Below, in pieces: positions 1 to 7,687 of a DNA stretch of 32,192 bases. The notes beneath the pieces are model-generated. The model was not told the DNA's origin, made no database searches, and saw only the letters and a program-made list of their open reading frames with translations. The position numbers were made by a program, and so were the translations under genes. The number at the start of each line of letters is the position of its first letter. The stretch's first letter is position 1. This DNA comes from an uncultured Alphaproteobacteria bacterium (GTDB lineage Bacteria; Pseudomonadota; Alphaproteobacteria; RF32; CAG-239), in contig CALYBC010000023.1 of the NCBI GenBank assembly GCA_944393725.1, positions 1 to 32,192 of the forward strand, given 5' to 3'.

Positions 1-1
1 A

Positions 2-96
2 GACGCAACAAAACTCTCTGCCAAACGGCAGAAAGCCAACAATTCCTCATTAAAGAGGCTATGTCTAAGTCCTTTACTCAACATTCTTGTTGCGTC
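2..96 (-). ncRNA. Predicted structured RNA element, left copy
   Basis: This is the minus-strand equivalent of the element at 31635-31729. The closing stem pairs GACGCAACAA (96-87) with TTGTTGCGTC (11-2). It encloses three hairpins: AUGUUGAGU with ACUUAGACAU, CCUC with GAGG, and CUUUCUGCC with GGCAGAGAG. Compared with the right copy, the stem differences exchange C-G for U·G and U-G for U-A and so keep pairing. Whether it is a leader, a free RNA or a structured coding region is not known. A reading frame starts at position 84 within it (28 codons, open at the window edge). Confidence 0.5.
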
Positions 97-119
97 CTTA
101 AATCTTGGTTTTCTTAAGA

Positions 120-154
120 AAAATCCGCACGGACAGCTACTCCGTACGGATTTT
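120..154 (-). terminator. Rho-independent terminator-like hairpin in left repeat
   Basis: On the minus strand the arms TCCGTACGGA (150-141) and TCCGTGCGGA (133-124) pair around a 7-nt loop, flanked by AAAA on one side and TTTT on the other. It lies about 40 bases past the Nudix stop and would end that transcript. The single difference from the right copy turns a U-A pair into U-G, so the stem is intact. Confidence 0.75.
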
Positions 155-191
155 ATTTTACCACATTTTTCCTTAAAAAGAAATTAATTTC

Positions 192-728
192 TTAATCTAT
201 AAACGGCTCATATTTTTCTTGTAACACTACATTGTTTTGCAGGATGCCATGCAATCCCTCCATTACGGAAGGAACGAATCGTCCCTCCTCAAGCAATTTA
301 TTTATCTCGTCAAAATCGGCCCACCTTACCTCGTCTACCTCGCCCTTTTCCAGAATTATATCTGATATATCTATGTCCTGATATACCAAATATACATCAA
401 CTATCGTGTTTCCATGGCGGATAAAACTATATGCCAGCTCTACATTCTCTCCTGATAAATCAATGCCTAGTTCCTCTTGGGTCTCTCTTAGGCAGCCTTC
501 AAAACTATCTTCACCTCTGATTACCGCTCCTCCGGCCGATTGAGCCCATTTGCCGGGGTAGGCCTTCTTGGATAAAGCCCTTTTTTGAATCAAAAATTGA
601 TGCTTGGCATTAACAATCCACACATCAACCACTAAGTGATATTCGCCATTTTGTAATTCTGCTTTATCGCGGCAAATTATCTTTCCGGTTGGGCGGCGAT
701 TGATATCGTATACATCCCATTCTTCCAT
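192..728 (-). CDS. Nudix hydrolase
   Basis: This 178-residue protein is a Nudix-fold pyrophosphohydrolase. The full Nudix box GX5EX7REUXEEXGU is present at about residues 66-90 (GAVIRGE, then RETQEELGI), so the metal-binding glutamates are kept. The N-terminal DVYDINRRPTGK and the later VDVYLVYQD segment resemble the YfcD/isopentenyl-diphosphate-isomerase-like branch, but the substrate cannot be told from sequence. The start is supported by AAAGG about ten bases upstream. It is divergent from the ygiW-like gene and is followed within two bases by the 190-bp repeat, whose hairpin probably terminates it. Confidence 0.9.
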   Translation of the reverse strand: MEEWDVYDINRRPTGKIICRDKAELQNGEYHLVVDVWIVNAKHQFLIQKRALSKKAYPGKWAQSAGGAVIRGEDSFEGCLRETQEELGIDLSGENVELAYSFIRHGNTIVDVYLVYQDIDISDIILEKGEVDEVRWADFDEINKLLEEGRFVPSVMEGLHGILQNNVVLQEKYEPFID

Positions 729-813
729 TTGTTATTTACCTTTCGCTTTGAATTTTATGGACTTTTTGCAAAACAATCAAGATTATTTATTTTTTTGAAA
801 AAAAATTTATTCC

Positions 814-830
814 CTTAAGCGAACCTTAAG
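814..830 (+). promoter_or_regulatory. PmrA/QseB-type response-regulator box
   Basis: CTTAAG-N5-CTTAAG (814-819 and 825-830) is a perfect match to the direct-repeat box YTTAAK-N5-YTTAAK known for PmrA and close to QseB sites of the OmpR family. It lies 76 bases before the ygiW-like start and is followed at 833-838 by TAGAAT, a possible -10. Since the downstream operon encodes a response regulator of this family, autoregulation is the simple reading (inference). Confidence 0.7.
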
Positions 831-905
831 TTTAGAATGTTTAATTGTCCTTGTAAGCAATAATTGTTCTAAATTTTATTTAACTTAACTTTAAGGAGAT
901 GTACT

Positions 906-1265
906 ATGAAAAATATATTAACTGTTTCTGCTTTGGCTTTGGTTTTGGGATTTTCGGCAAACGCTATGGCTCAAAATAATATGGGCGGCGGCTATACCGG
1001 TCCTTCTGCTGCTACCGTTTCAGTTGCCGAGGCTCTTAAATTGGGTGATGATGCTCCGGTGGTTATGGTCGGAAAAATTGAAAAAAGCTTGGGCGGCGAA
1101 AAATATCTTTTTAACGACGGCACCGCTACCGTTACAGTTGAAATAGACAATGATGACTGGAGAGGTTTAACTGTTAATGAAAACGATACCGTAGAAATCC
1201 GCGGCGAGGTTAGCAAAGATTTTATGGAATTTGAAATCGACGCCGATTCCGTTACAAAAAAATAA
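906..1265 (+). CDS. ygiW: YgiW/YdeI-family periplasmic OB-fold (BOF) protein
   Basis: This 119-residue protein has a signal peptide (about residues 1-22, cleavage after NAMA) followed by a single OB-fold of the bacterial BOF family. Characteristic segments are TVSVAEALKLGDDAPVVMVGKI, read as APVVMVGKIEKSLGGEKYLF and the end VEIRGEVSKDFMEFEID. Family members are small periplasmic stress-tolerance proteins, some reported with ygiW–qseBC in one operon. AAGGAG lies eight bases before the ATG. It is 16 bases from the response-regulator gene and probably its operon leader. The biochemical function of the family is poorly known. Confidence 0.88.
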   Translation: MKNILTVSALALVLGFSANAMAQNNMGGGYTGPSAATVSVAEALKLGDDAPVVMVGKIEKSLGGEKYLFNDGTATVTVEIDNDDWRGLTVNENDTVEIRGEVSKDFMEFEIDADSVTKK

Positions 1266-1281
1266 CTAAAGGTTAAAAATA

Positions 1282-1941
1282 ATGCGTATTCTCTTGGCAG
1301 AAGATGATAAACTTATCGGCGACGGCTTAAATGTCGGACTAAACAAACTGGGTTTTACCGTTGATTGGTTTACCGACGGGGATGAGGCTTTTGAAGCCTT
1401 GTTCCAAGCCCCGTATGATGCAGTTATTCTTGACCTGGGACTGCCTAACCGTGACGGGTTATCTATCTTAAAAGAATGGCGAGAGAAAAAACGCAATGAG
1501 CCGGTCTTGATTCTTACAGCCAGAGGCGATGTCGATCAGCGAGTTATCGGGCTTGACAGCGGTGCTGATGATTATCTTGCCAAGCCCTTCGCCCTGACTG
1601 AGGTTGCCGCCAGACTTAAGGCTCTTATCAGAAGATATAATGGCCGCATGGAGCCCGAGATTAAACTCGGCTCCGTGGTGTTCTATCCACAAACTAAAAT
1701 TGTTACTTTTGAAGGAAAGCCCGTTGTATTAGCTCCAAAAGAGCTAAAGCTGTTGGAACTTTTGATGATGAACCCTAACCGCGTCATGACTAAAGAAACA
1801 ATCGAAGAAAAAATTTATTCTTGGGATGATGAAATTCAAAGTAACGCCGTGGAAGTACATGTGCACCATCTGCGTAAAAAGTTGGGCAAAAATATTATAA
1901 AAACCGTCAATAAAGTCGGATATATGTTGGGTGAAATATGA
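1282..1941 (+). CDS. qseB: OmpR/PhoB-family response regulator (QseB/PmrA-like)
   Basis: A 219-residue two-component response regulator. The receiver domain (about 1-115) has the acidic pair D8/D9, phospho-acceptor D51 in VILDLGLP, the switch threonine in LILTARG and the lysine in YLAKPF. A winged-helix DNA-binding domain follows (about 125-219: [13 protein letters not shown], then [16 protein letters not shown] and TVNKVGYML). The last four bases overlap the kinase start (ATGA), indicating translational coupling. Together with the upstream YgiW-like gene and the CTTAAG-N5-CTTAAG box this is a ygiW–qseBC-type operon. The name is by similarity and synteny; the signal sensed here is unknown. 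Confidence 0.9.
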   Translation: MRILLAEDDKLIGDGLNVGLNKLGFTVDWFTDGDEAFEALFQAPYDAVILDLGLPNRDGLSILKEWREKKRNEPVLILTARGDVDQRVIGLDSGADDYLAKPFALTEVAARLKALIRRYNGRMEPEIKLGSVVFYPQTKIVTFEGKPVVLAPKELKLLELLMMNPNRVMTKETIEEKIYSWDDEIQSNAVEVHVHHLRKKLGKNIIKTVNKVGYMLGEI

Positions 1942-3281
1942 AAAATTTGAGCTTAAAATTACGACTAATGTTATTGTTTTTAGTCACCGCCGCTGGAGTG
2001 TGGATTGCGTCGGGCGTTTTGGTGTGGTTCGAATCAAAAGAACAAATCGATGAATTTTTTGATACATATCAGCTCATCTTGGCCAGACAACTATCTGCTG
2101 CAGACTGGGACGGCATAAAGCCCTCTACGCAGACCGATGTTAACCAAATAATTAAAAATCTTGAAGATGACGGCGAAGAGGAAGACGAAGCCTTGGGCTT
2201 AGCGGTGTTTAATGCTGCGGGCAAAATGATTTTTAATGATAATGAAAACGGCAAATATTTTCATTTTCATCCGGCATCAGGTTTTACCGAGCAAGCACTT
2301 GGTAAAAAACAAAAACCTTGGCGAATCGTCTGGGTTAAAAGTGTCAACGGTGATTACTTTATCGCCGTAGGACAGGAAATAGAATATCGAAACGACATTG
2401 CCTTGGAAATGATTGAAGAAGCTCTTATCCCTTGGGGGTACGGCTTGGCGGCTATGTTACTGATATTTATTGCTCTGCTGGCCAAAGAATTCGGGCCGCT
2501 AAAGTCATTGGCCGCTAACATTGCCGCAAGACAGCCCGATGACCTTTCGCCGATTGACAATCAAAATATACCGCAAGAAGTTTTGCCGCTTATAGGCTCT
2601 TTTAACAATCTTTTGGCTAAGCTTGAAAATATGCTTAAACGCGAAAGAAGTTTCATTGCCGATTCAGCTCACGAGCTAAGAAGTCCGCTGACGGCCTTGA
2701 AAGTGCAGCTTGATGTGGTAGAAATTGCCGGCGATGATGAAAATACTCGCAATAATGCATTAAAAAACTTAAGAGAAGGAATCGAAAGAGCCAGCCGCTT
2801 GGTCGAGCAATTACTGGCTTTATCAAAACTTAATGCACAACAAATTACTAATGATAACGAAATTCTTGATTGGCAAAATATTATCAATCACTCGGTTAAT
2901 GAACAAAAAACCGAAGCTGAGAGTAAAAATATTACCATTACAACAAAGTGCACCAAAGAACCTTTCATAACAACAGGACAGCCTTTTTTATGGAACTTGC
3001 TTTTTAGGAATCTTTTGGATAACGCCATAAAATACAGCGGCAAAGGTGCCGAAATAAAAATAACCCTTACGGCAGAAAAATTAGAAATTACCAATTCTAA
3101 AGTTTCGTTGGCACCGGAGCATGTTAAGCGATTGGGCGAGAGATTTTTCAGACCTGCCGGACAAAATGTTAAAGGTAGCGGCTTGGGCTTGTCAATTGTC
3201 GAGAGAATCGCCGTACTACATGGTTGTAAAGTGTCATTTTCATTAGAAGATAATGTTTTTAGAGTTGTAATTCGCCCCTAG
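1938..3281 (+). CDS. qseC: Sensor histidine kinase (QseC-like)
   Basis: A 447-residue membrane histidine kinase partner of the preceding regulator. There is one membrane segment near residues 8-30, a periplasmic sensor region to about 165 and a second membrane segment near 166-183. The dimerisation/phospho-acceptor box contains H245 ([18 protein letters not shown]). The ATPase domain shows the N box ([12 protein letters not shown]) and G box (GSGLGLSIV). The sensor region has an acidic run (DDGEEEDEA near residue 78) and a His cluster (KYFHFHPA near 106), so divalent metal or cation sensing is possible but only inferred. The 3' end overlaps the convergent nitroreductase gene by four bases. 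Confidence 0.9.
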   Translation: MKNLSLKLRLMLLFLVTAAGVWIASGVLVWFESKEQIDEFFDTYQLILARQLSAADWDGIKPSTQTDVNQIIKNLEDDGEEEDEALGLAVFNAAGKMIFNDNENGKYFHFHPASGFTEQALGKKQKPWRIVWVKSVNGDYFIAVGQEIEYRNDIALEMIEEALIPWGYGLAAMLLIFIALLAKEFGPLKSLAANIAARQPDDLSPIDNQNIPQEVLPLIGSFNNLLAKLENMLKRERSFIADSAHELRSPLTALKVQLDVVEIAGDDENTRNNALKNLREGIERASRLVEQLLALSKLNAQQITNDNEILDWQNIINHSVNEQKTEAESKNITITTKCTKEPFITTGQPFLWNLLFRNLLDNAIKYSGKGAEIKITLTAEKLEITNSKVSLAPEHVKRLGERFFRPAGQNVKGSGLGLSIVERIAVLHGCKVSFSLEDNVFRVVIRP

Positions 3282-3877
3282 CTAAATACTTTTACCCGCT
3301 CGGAAATAGGCATAAAATCTTTGCTTCCGGCCGCCGAGTTAATATTACCAAACGGCATTTGCGAATATAACTTCCAACTTTGCGGCAAATGCCATTCTTT
3401 TTTGACATCTTCGTCAATAAGCGGGTTGTAGTGTTGCAGTGAGGCTCCTATATCCTCTGCGGCCAAAGCCGTCCAAATCATATATTGCAACATTCCCGAA
3501 GACTGAGCCGAAAACAGCGGAAACGCATCTTTATACAGCGGATATTGTTTTTGCAAACTGCTTACCGTGTCTTCATCTTCAAAAAACAGTATCGTGCCGG
3601 CCGCGGCGGCAAAAGAAGCAATCTTTTTAGTCGTAGCTGCAAATTTGTCCGGAGGAGTAACTTTTTGTAATTTACTTAGCACTATATCCCATAAACGGTG
3701 ATGAGCCGCAGCAAATAATATTACCGCTCTGCCGCTTTGTGAATTAAAAGCCGTCGGAGCATGTTTGACGCAATCACAGACCAAAGATACAACTTCTTCG
3801 GAGCTTAGCGGTATATCTTGACCCAAATCGTAAATCGACCGCCTGTCTTGATATACCTTAATTAACTCTTTTGCCAT
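3278..3877 (-). CDS. Nitroreductase-family protein (Frm2/YdgI-like)
   Basis: A 199-residue flavin-dependent nitroreductase-fold protein. Family landmarks are the N-terminal RRSIYDLG (FMN phosphate contact), APTAFNSQSGRAVIL, the middle MLQYMIWTALAAEDIGASLQHYNP, and the C-terminal QMPFGNI. The short length and the PTAFNSQ motif fit the Frm2/Hbn1-like group of NAD(P)H:nitro-compound or quinone reductases; the natural substrate cannot be assigned. AGGAGG lies directly upstream of the ATG. It is convergent with the kinase gene, sharing four bases at the 3' ends, so it is not part of that operon. Confidence 0.88.
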   Translation of the reverse strand: MAKELIKVYQDRRSIYDLGQDIPLSSEEVVSLVCDCVKHAPTAFNSQSGRAVILFAAAHHRLWDIVLSKLQKVTPPDKFAATTKKIASFAAAAGTILFFEDEDTVSSLQKQYPLYKDAFPLFSAQSSGMLQYMIWTALAAEDIGASLQHYNPLIDEDVKKEWHLPQSWKLYSQMPFGNINSAAGSKDFMPISERVKVFS

Positions 3878-3992
3878 ATTTTACCTCCTGCTTATATATA
3901 TATTATGATTTCTTAACTTTACAATATTTTTAATTAGTAAAAAAACCTGTTGCATAAAATTTTTATTGTGCTAAATATCTATCACATGTTTT

Positions 3993-4043
3993 CGGGACGT
4001 AGTTCAGCTTAGGTCAGAGCGCTTGCATGGGGCCGGAGGCGAA
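3993..4043 (+). pseudogene. Truncated tRNA-Pro copy
   Basis: This segment repeats the 5' half of the intact tRNA-Pro at 4247: the acceptor arm and D-stem (CGGGACGTAGTTCAGC) are identical, the D-loop is altered, then AGAGCGCTTGCATGGGG is identical up to the anticodon loop. About ten bases are then missing before a CGGAGG remnant, and the T-arm and 3' acceptor strand are absent. It cannot fold as tRNA. A 13-base piece of the missing 3' half appears inverted at 4207-4219, so this looks like a second tRNA-Pro copy broken by rearrangement. Confidence 0.75.
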
Positions 4044-4246
4044 AAAATGTTCCGGTGAAACATTTTTTAACGACGGGCGAGGTTTTGTTATTTTGTTGGC
4101 AAATGATAGTTTGCATTAGCAAAAGTTACAAAACAAGTGACCGCAGCAAGTTGGCGATTGACTTCTAACAGAAGGCAGAGCCTACGAGCCAGACAAGAAG
4201 GCGGAAGACTTCTTGCACCAGTAAAAAAGATTATTATAAATATTTT
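4044..4246. other. Non-coding spacer between tRNA-Pro remnant and intact tRNA-Pro
   Basis: No credible gene is visible. It begins with a hairpin (AAAAAATGTT with AACATTTTTT, 4047-4073) and contains a second imperfect hairpin around 4097-4130. At 4207-4219, GACTTCTTGCACC is the reverse complement of a 13-base stretch of the tRNA. The segment probably came with the event that broke the upstream tRNA copy. Confidence 0.5.
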
Positions 4247-4323
4247 CGGGACGTAGTTCAGCCTGGTAGAGCGCTTGCATGGGGTGCAAGAAGTCGGAGG
4301 TTCAAATCCTCTCGTCCCGACCA
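4247..4323 (+). tRNA. tRNA-Pro, anticodon GGG
   Basis: A complete cloverleaf: acceptor stem CGGGACG/CGTCCCG, D-arm GTTC…GAGC, anticodon stem CTTGC/GCAAG with loop ATGGGGT, a five-base variable region and a T-arm GGAGG-TTCAAAT-CCTCT. Discriminator A and an encoded CCA end follow (4320-4323). The loop places GGG at positions 34-36 and G at 37, as in tRNA-Pro reading CCC and CCU. A strong terminator follows four bases later. Confidence 0.96.
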
Positions 4324-4326
4324 AAT

Positions 4327-4358
4327 AAAAATACCTACCCTTGCCGGTAGGTATTTTT
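4327..4358 (+). terminator. Rho-independent terminator after tRNA-Pro
   Basis: A 13-bp perfect stem, AAAAATACCTACC with GGTAGGTATTTTT, with a short six-base loop and a T-run. It lies directly after the tRNA and about 20 bases before the bioG-like start, and could act in both directions. Confidence 0.9.
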
Positions 4359-4379
4359 ACTTAGGTAGGATTATCTCAA

Positions 4380-5027
4380 ATGCAATATTTTTTTCAAAAA
4401 CACAATTCTGCAGACTTGATTATTTTTTTTGCCGGTTGGGGATGTGATTATAATCAATTTGTGAATTTACACGACGATAAAAATATTTTGATTTTGTATG
4501 ACTATCAAAATTTGGAATTGGATTTTGATTTTGGAAAATATCAAAATATTGATATTATTGCATATTCTGCCGGCGTTTTTGTGTCTTGCCTTTTATTTGA
4601 TAAAATTCCTAATATCAGAAAAAGAATTGCTCTGTGCGGTAATCCATATTTGTTTGATGAACATTTGGGACTGTCTGCCAAAAGCATTCAAGTTATGAAA
4701 GACATAAACTTGGATAATTATTTGGAATTCAGAAAAAAATATATGGTAGCTTCGGATGAAGAATATGTAAAATATAACCAACTTCAATCTTTGCGCTCGA
4801 TTGAAAGCTGTCAAAGCGAATTGGAATATTTGCAAAAACTTTATCTGGAAAATAAACATAAAATATCTTCAGAGTTTGACAAAGCTATTGTGGCGGAAAA
4901 CGATCTGTTATTTAATCTTGAGGCTCAAAAAGATTTTTATAAAGAAAAATTATCAATCATTAAAAATGCCAAACATCATATTTTCTTTAGATTTAATAGC
5001 TTTGAAGAAATTACAAAAATACCGTAA
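4380..5027 (+). CDS. bioG: BioG-like pimeloyl-ACP methyl ester esterase (DUF452)
   Basis: A 215-residue alpha/beta hydrolase of the BioG/DUF452 type. BioG removes the methyl group from pimeloyl-ACP methyl ester, closing the BioC-dependent pimelate route to biotin. The N-terminal FFAGWGCD (residues 16-23), the YDY motif at 40-42, the nucleophile elbow AYSAGV with S63, and a C-terminal histidine in AKHHIFF (near 199) fit a Ser-His-acid triad. No other bio gene is visible here, so the assignment rests on sequence alone. It sits alone between a tRNA terminator and the MATE gene and appears more AT-rich than its neighbours, which is compatible with acquisition beside a tRNA gene. Confidence 0.8.
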   Translation: MQYFFQKHNSADLIIFFAGWGCDYNQFVNLHDDKNILILYDYQNLELDFDFGKYQNIDIIAYSAGVFVSCLLFDKIPNIRKRIALCGNPYLFDEHLGLSAKSIQVMKDINLDNYLEFRKKYMVASDEEYVKYNQLQSLRSIESCQSELEYLQKLYLENKHKISSEFDKAIVAENDLLFNLEAQKDFYKEKLSIIKNAKHHIFFRFNSFEEITKIP

Positions 5028-5176
5028 TTTTTTCGGATATCAAACATTATTACATCATCGCTAAATTTATCTGCTTGAAAATTTAATTAACTCGGATAAG
5101 TTATTCTGTACTAAAATTTTAATTCTTATTGGGCGACGACAAAATAAAAAACCGCGGCTAAAGTGTGGAAAACAAA

Positions 5177-6508
5177 ATGGAAATAGCTCTTTCGGAACAT
5201 TTTACTTATAAAAAATTATTAAAATTTACTATCCCTTCCGTGTTGATGATGGTGTTTACCTCAATTTACGGAGTGGTGGACGGCTTCTTTATTTCAAACT
5301 TTGTCGGAGCTCAGGAATTTGCCGCAATTAACTTTATGTATCCGTTTTTGATGGTTGTCGGTGCCGTGGGTTTTATGTTTTCGGCAGGCGGTAGCGCTTT
5401 GGTGGCCAAAACTTTGGGCGAAAGAAAGAAGCAAAAAGCAAATACAATCTTTTCTTTGGTGGTATATGCAACATTCATTATCGGTTTGATTTTGAGCTTA
5501 ATTGCCTTGCTTTTTATCAGGCAAATCACACAAGCTTTTGGCGTTGAGGGAGCATTTTTGGATAAGTGCTTGCTTTATGTATATATTTTGTTTCCTTTTA
5601 TTCCGATTTTTATGCTGCAATCAGTATTTCAGGCTTTTTTGATAGTGGCAGAGCGCCCTAAGCTTGGGTTGTATGTAACAGTTGCCGCCGGGGTGGGTAA
5701 CATGGCCTTAGATGCCTTGTTTATTATCGGCTTTGGTTGGGGGCTCGCCGGAGCGGCTTGGGCTACGGCTCTAAGCCAGGTTATCGGTGCCGGATTGCCC
5801 TTGATTTATTTTTGCTCTAAAAAATCGCTGCTGCTACGCTTGGGAAAAACACATCTTTATACAACTGCGCTAGCTAAGATTGCTATCAACGGCAGCAGTG
5901 AGTTTATGTCGAATATTTCTATGTCTATCGTAACAGTACTTTATAACTATCAATTACTTAAATTTGCCGGTGAAGCCGGAGTGGCGGCTTTTGGCGTTAT
6001 TTCGTATGCCAACTTTATTTTTATATCGGCCTTCTTGGGGTATACAATCGGCAACAATCCAATTGTCAGCTATAATTACGGTGCGATGAACCACAAAGAA
6101 TTAAGAAATGTATTCAAAAAAAATTTGGTAATGATTGGGGTGACCGGAATAGCCTTGTTTGTCATATCGGAAATTTTTGCTTTGCCGATTGTAAAAATTT
6201 TTGTTGGCTATGATGCCGAGCTTACCAATATTACAACACATGGCTTTAGAATCTATGCAATATCGTTTTTGCTGTGCGGATTTAATATATATGCTTCGGC
6301 ATTTTTTACGGCATTGAACAATGGTTTGATTTCGGCAATTATATCCTTTGTCAGAACTATAATTTTTGAGTGCGGCTGCGTGATGATATTGCCGATGTTT
6401 TTTGCTTTGGACGGAATCTGGTCTGCCATAATTGTGGCGGAGATAATGGCGTTGGTTACCAGTGCATATTTCATTTATAGTTATAGAAGACATTATCATT
6501 ATATCTGA
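5177..6508 (+). CDS. MATE-family multidrug/Na+ efflux transporter
   Basis: A protein of about 443 residues with roughly twelve membrane segments, typical of MATE (MepA/Vmr-like) exporters that use an Na+ or H+ gradient to expel cationic compounds. It begins LSEHFTYKKLLKFTIPSVLMM, of which HFTYKKLLKF and SIYGVVDGFFISNFVG are characteristic of the family N-terminus. I chose the ATG at 5177 because it gives the usual family start; an in-frame GTG at 5165 would add four residues, and neither has a strong ribosome-binding site. It is followed by a long hairpin shared with the convergent small membrane protein gene. The substrate is unknown. Confidence 0.9.
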   Translation: MEIALSEHFTYKKLLKFTIPSVLMMVFTSIYGVVDGFFISNFVGAQEFAAINFMYPFLMVVGAVGFMFSAGGSALVAKTLGERKKQKANTIFSLVVYATFIIGLILSLIALLFIRQITQAFGVEGAFLDKCLLYVYILFPFIPIFMLQSVFQAFLIVAERPKLGLYVTVAAGVGNMALDALFIIGFGWGLAGAAWATALSQVIGAGLPLIYFCSKKSLLLRLGKTHLYTTALAKIAINGSSEFMSNISMSIVTVLYNYQLLKFAGEAGVAAFGVISYANFIFISAFLGYTIGNNPIVSYNYGAMNHKELRNVFKKNLVMIGVTGIALFVISEIFALPIVKIFVGYDAELTNITTHGFRIYAISFLLCGFNIYASAFFTALNNGLISAIISFVRTIIFECGCVMILPMFFALDGIWSAIIVAEIMALVTSAYFIYSYRRHYHYI

Positions 6509-6510
6509 TA

Positions 6511-6559
6511 AATAAACAAAAACCCCACCGGTTAAATACCGATGAGGTTCTTGTTTATT
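6511..6559. terminator. Bidirectional terminator between convergent genes
   Basis: A long hairpin with perfect outer arms AATAAACAA (6511-6519) and TTGTTTATT (6551-6559), plus an imperfect inner stem AACCCCACCGG/CCGATGAGGTT. It separates the MATE gene from the minus-strand gene at 6568 and has T-rich runs on both strands. Confidence 0.85.
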
Positions 6560-6567
6560 TTTCTTGT

Positions 6568-6951
6568 TTATTTTTCTTTTTGACCCAAGAATAAATATCC
6601 CAGGCCAAAAAGCAGGTATGCAGCCCCACCATAAAAGGAGCCCTTAAGCACCTTATCCACCCATTCCGGTGCGCTAAATGGAGCCAGTGCCCAGCCGATG
6701 AGCAAAACACCGGTCAGCAGTATAAGGGCCATTTTAAAATGGTACTTCTTTCCCTCCACTAACAGGAGAAACACGAAAGCACCAAAGAAAAATCCCCCTA
6801 CTCCTATGTAGGCGAGGACGGCATGCTTTATGGCCACTGCTATGACCACCTGCAACACCGAAACTACTGCCAATCCTTGCATTAGCTTGCCAAAGACTTG
6901 TCGCCAAGTCGTTGGTCTGCTTTGCATAAATTTGAATGCAGCTGCAATCAT
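6568..6951 (-). CDS. Small integral membrane protein, function unknown
   Basis: A 127-residue protein that I do not recognise. The sequence predicts about four membrane helices (roughly residues 23-45, 48-66, 72-92 and 104-122) with short polar links (EGKKYHF, SAPEWVDK) and a basic N-terminus (KFMQSRPTTWRQVFGK). No clear ribosome-binding site is visible before the first ATG; M9 is an alternative start. It is convergent with the MATE gene and divergent from carbonic anhydrase, so it is probably transcribed alone. No motif points to a substrate or activity. Confidence 0.7.
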   Translation of the reverse strand: MIAAAFKFMQSRPTTWRQVFGKLMQGLAVVSVLQVVIAVAIKHAVLAYIGVGGFFFGAFVFLLLVEGKKYHFKMALILLTGVLLIGWALAPFSAPEWVDKVLKGSFYGGAAYLLFGLGYLFLGQKEK

Positions 6952-7005
6952 GGCAATTTCGCTGTTTGGTAAAAGGCAAATATGAGGCAGTCTGACATAA
7001 AACAG

Positions 7006-7033
7006 TTGCTATAAGTATTTTTTTTGCTAAAAT
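7006..7033 (+). promoter_or_regulatory. Candidate sigma70 promoter for carbonic anhydrase
   Basis: TTGCTA (7006-7011) and TAAAAT (7028-7033) are separated by 16 bases and lie 35 bases before the ATG of the carbonic anhydrase gene. The assignment rests on consensus match only. Confidence 0.5.
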
Positions 7034-7067
7034 GCAGCAGATTTATAACTGTAGTTGAGAGGCCAAT

Positions 7068-7664
7068 ATGGCTGATGTAAAAAAACTTTTGCAAGGCTTT
7101 GATAATTTTTATCAAAAATACTTCGTTGAAAACCCCGAGACATATAAAAATCTGGTACTGGAAGGTCAATCGCCTAAAACTTTGGTAATTGCCTGTAGTG
7201 ACTCTCGTGTTGATCCGTCTATCTTGATGAATGCGGATCCGGGAGATATTTTCGTTATCAGAAATGTGGCTAATCTGGTGCCGCCTTTTGATGATGATAT
7301 GAGCCACTGCCATGGTACTTCGGCTGCTATAGAATATGCCGTCAAACACCTCAAGGTGCAAAATATTGTCATCTTGGGACATAGCCATTGCGGAGGTATT
7401 AAAACTTTGGTCGAAGAGCATAATCATAATCACAATTTTATTGATACTTGGCTCGAAATTGCCGAAACCCAAAGTATTAACCAAATATGCAAAAATAACG
7501 ATACCGAAACTGCTTGTCGGCTTTGCGAAAAAGAAGCTATACAAATTTCGCTTAACAACCTTATGACTTTTCCTTTTGTTGCCGAGGCCGTGCAACAAGA
7601 CAAGCTTAAAATCCACGGTTGGTATTTTGACCTGTGGTCGGGTAATCTTGATATTATTAAATAA
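7068..7664 (+). CDS. Beta-class carbonic anhydrase
   Basis: A 198-residue cytosolic zinc enzyme interconverting CO2 and bicarbonate. The zinc ligands C43, H105 and C108 are present (CSDSRVDP and GHSHCGG), with D45 and R47 forming the catalytic dyad of beta-class enzymes. The length fits bacterial beta enzymes. GAGAGG lies seven bases before the start. It is 23 bases upstream of the ferritin-like/VIT gene, which has its own strong ribosome-binding site; the two could be co-transcribed from the promoter at 7006. No terminator lies between them. Confidence 0.95.
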   Translation: MADVKKLLQGFDNFYQKYFVENPETYKNLVLEGQSPKTLVIACSDSRVDPSILMNADPGDIFVIRNVANLVPPFDDDMSHCHGTSAAIEYAVKHLKVQNIVILGHSHCGGIKTLVEEHNHNHNFIDTWLEIAETQSINQICKNNDTETACRLCEKEAIQISLNNLMTFPFVAEAVQQDKLKIHGWYFDLWSGNLDIIK

Positions 7665-7687
7665 AACTTTTTAAGGAGTGAAATATA

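Larger units (their letters stand above)
1..190 (-). repeat. 190-bp repeat, left copy (inverted relative to right copy)
   Basis: Read on the minus strand, this segment matches 31541-31730 without gaps at 183 of 190 positions, so the two copies face outward at the two ends of the window. It starts right behind the Nudix stop codon and contains, in minus-strand order, a terminator-like hairpin (154-120), a perfect 14-bp palindrome (TTTTCTTAAGAAAA, 122-109) and a multi-hairpin element (96-2). The repeat may continue beyond position 1, which is the same base at which the right copy's closing stem ends. What lies outside is not visible; by analogy with the right copy a minus-strand flagellin gene is possible. 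Confidence 0.95.

Noticed and set aside
3993..4323. attL/attR of an integrated element at tRNA-Pro
   Set aside because: The 5' half, not the 3' end, is duplicated, the copies are only about 250 bases apart, and no integrase gene is present.
4088..4324. Minus-strand frame starting MVGTRGFEPPTSCTP
   Set aside because: It is the antisense of tRNA-Pro, a well-known false protein prediction; the rest crosses non-coding spacer.
6734..6979. Alternative minus-strand frame beside the small membrane protein
   Set aside because: Out-of-frame overlap with the membrane protein, whose hydrophobic pattern is the more convincing coding signal.
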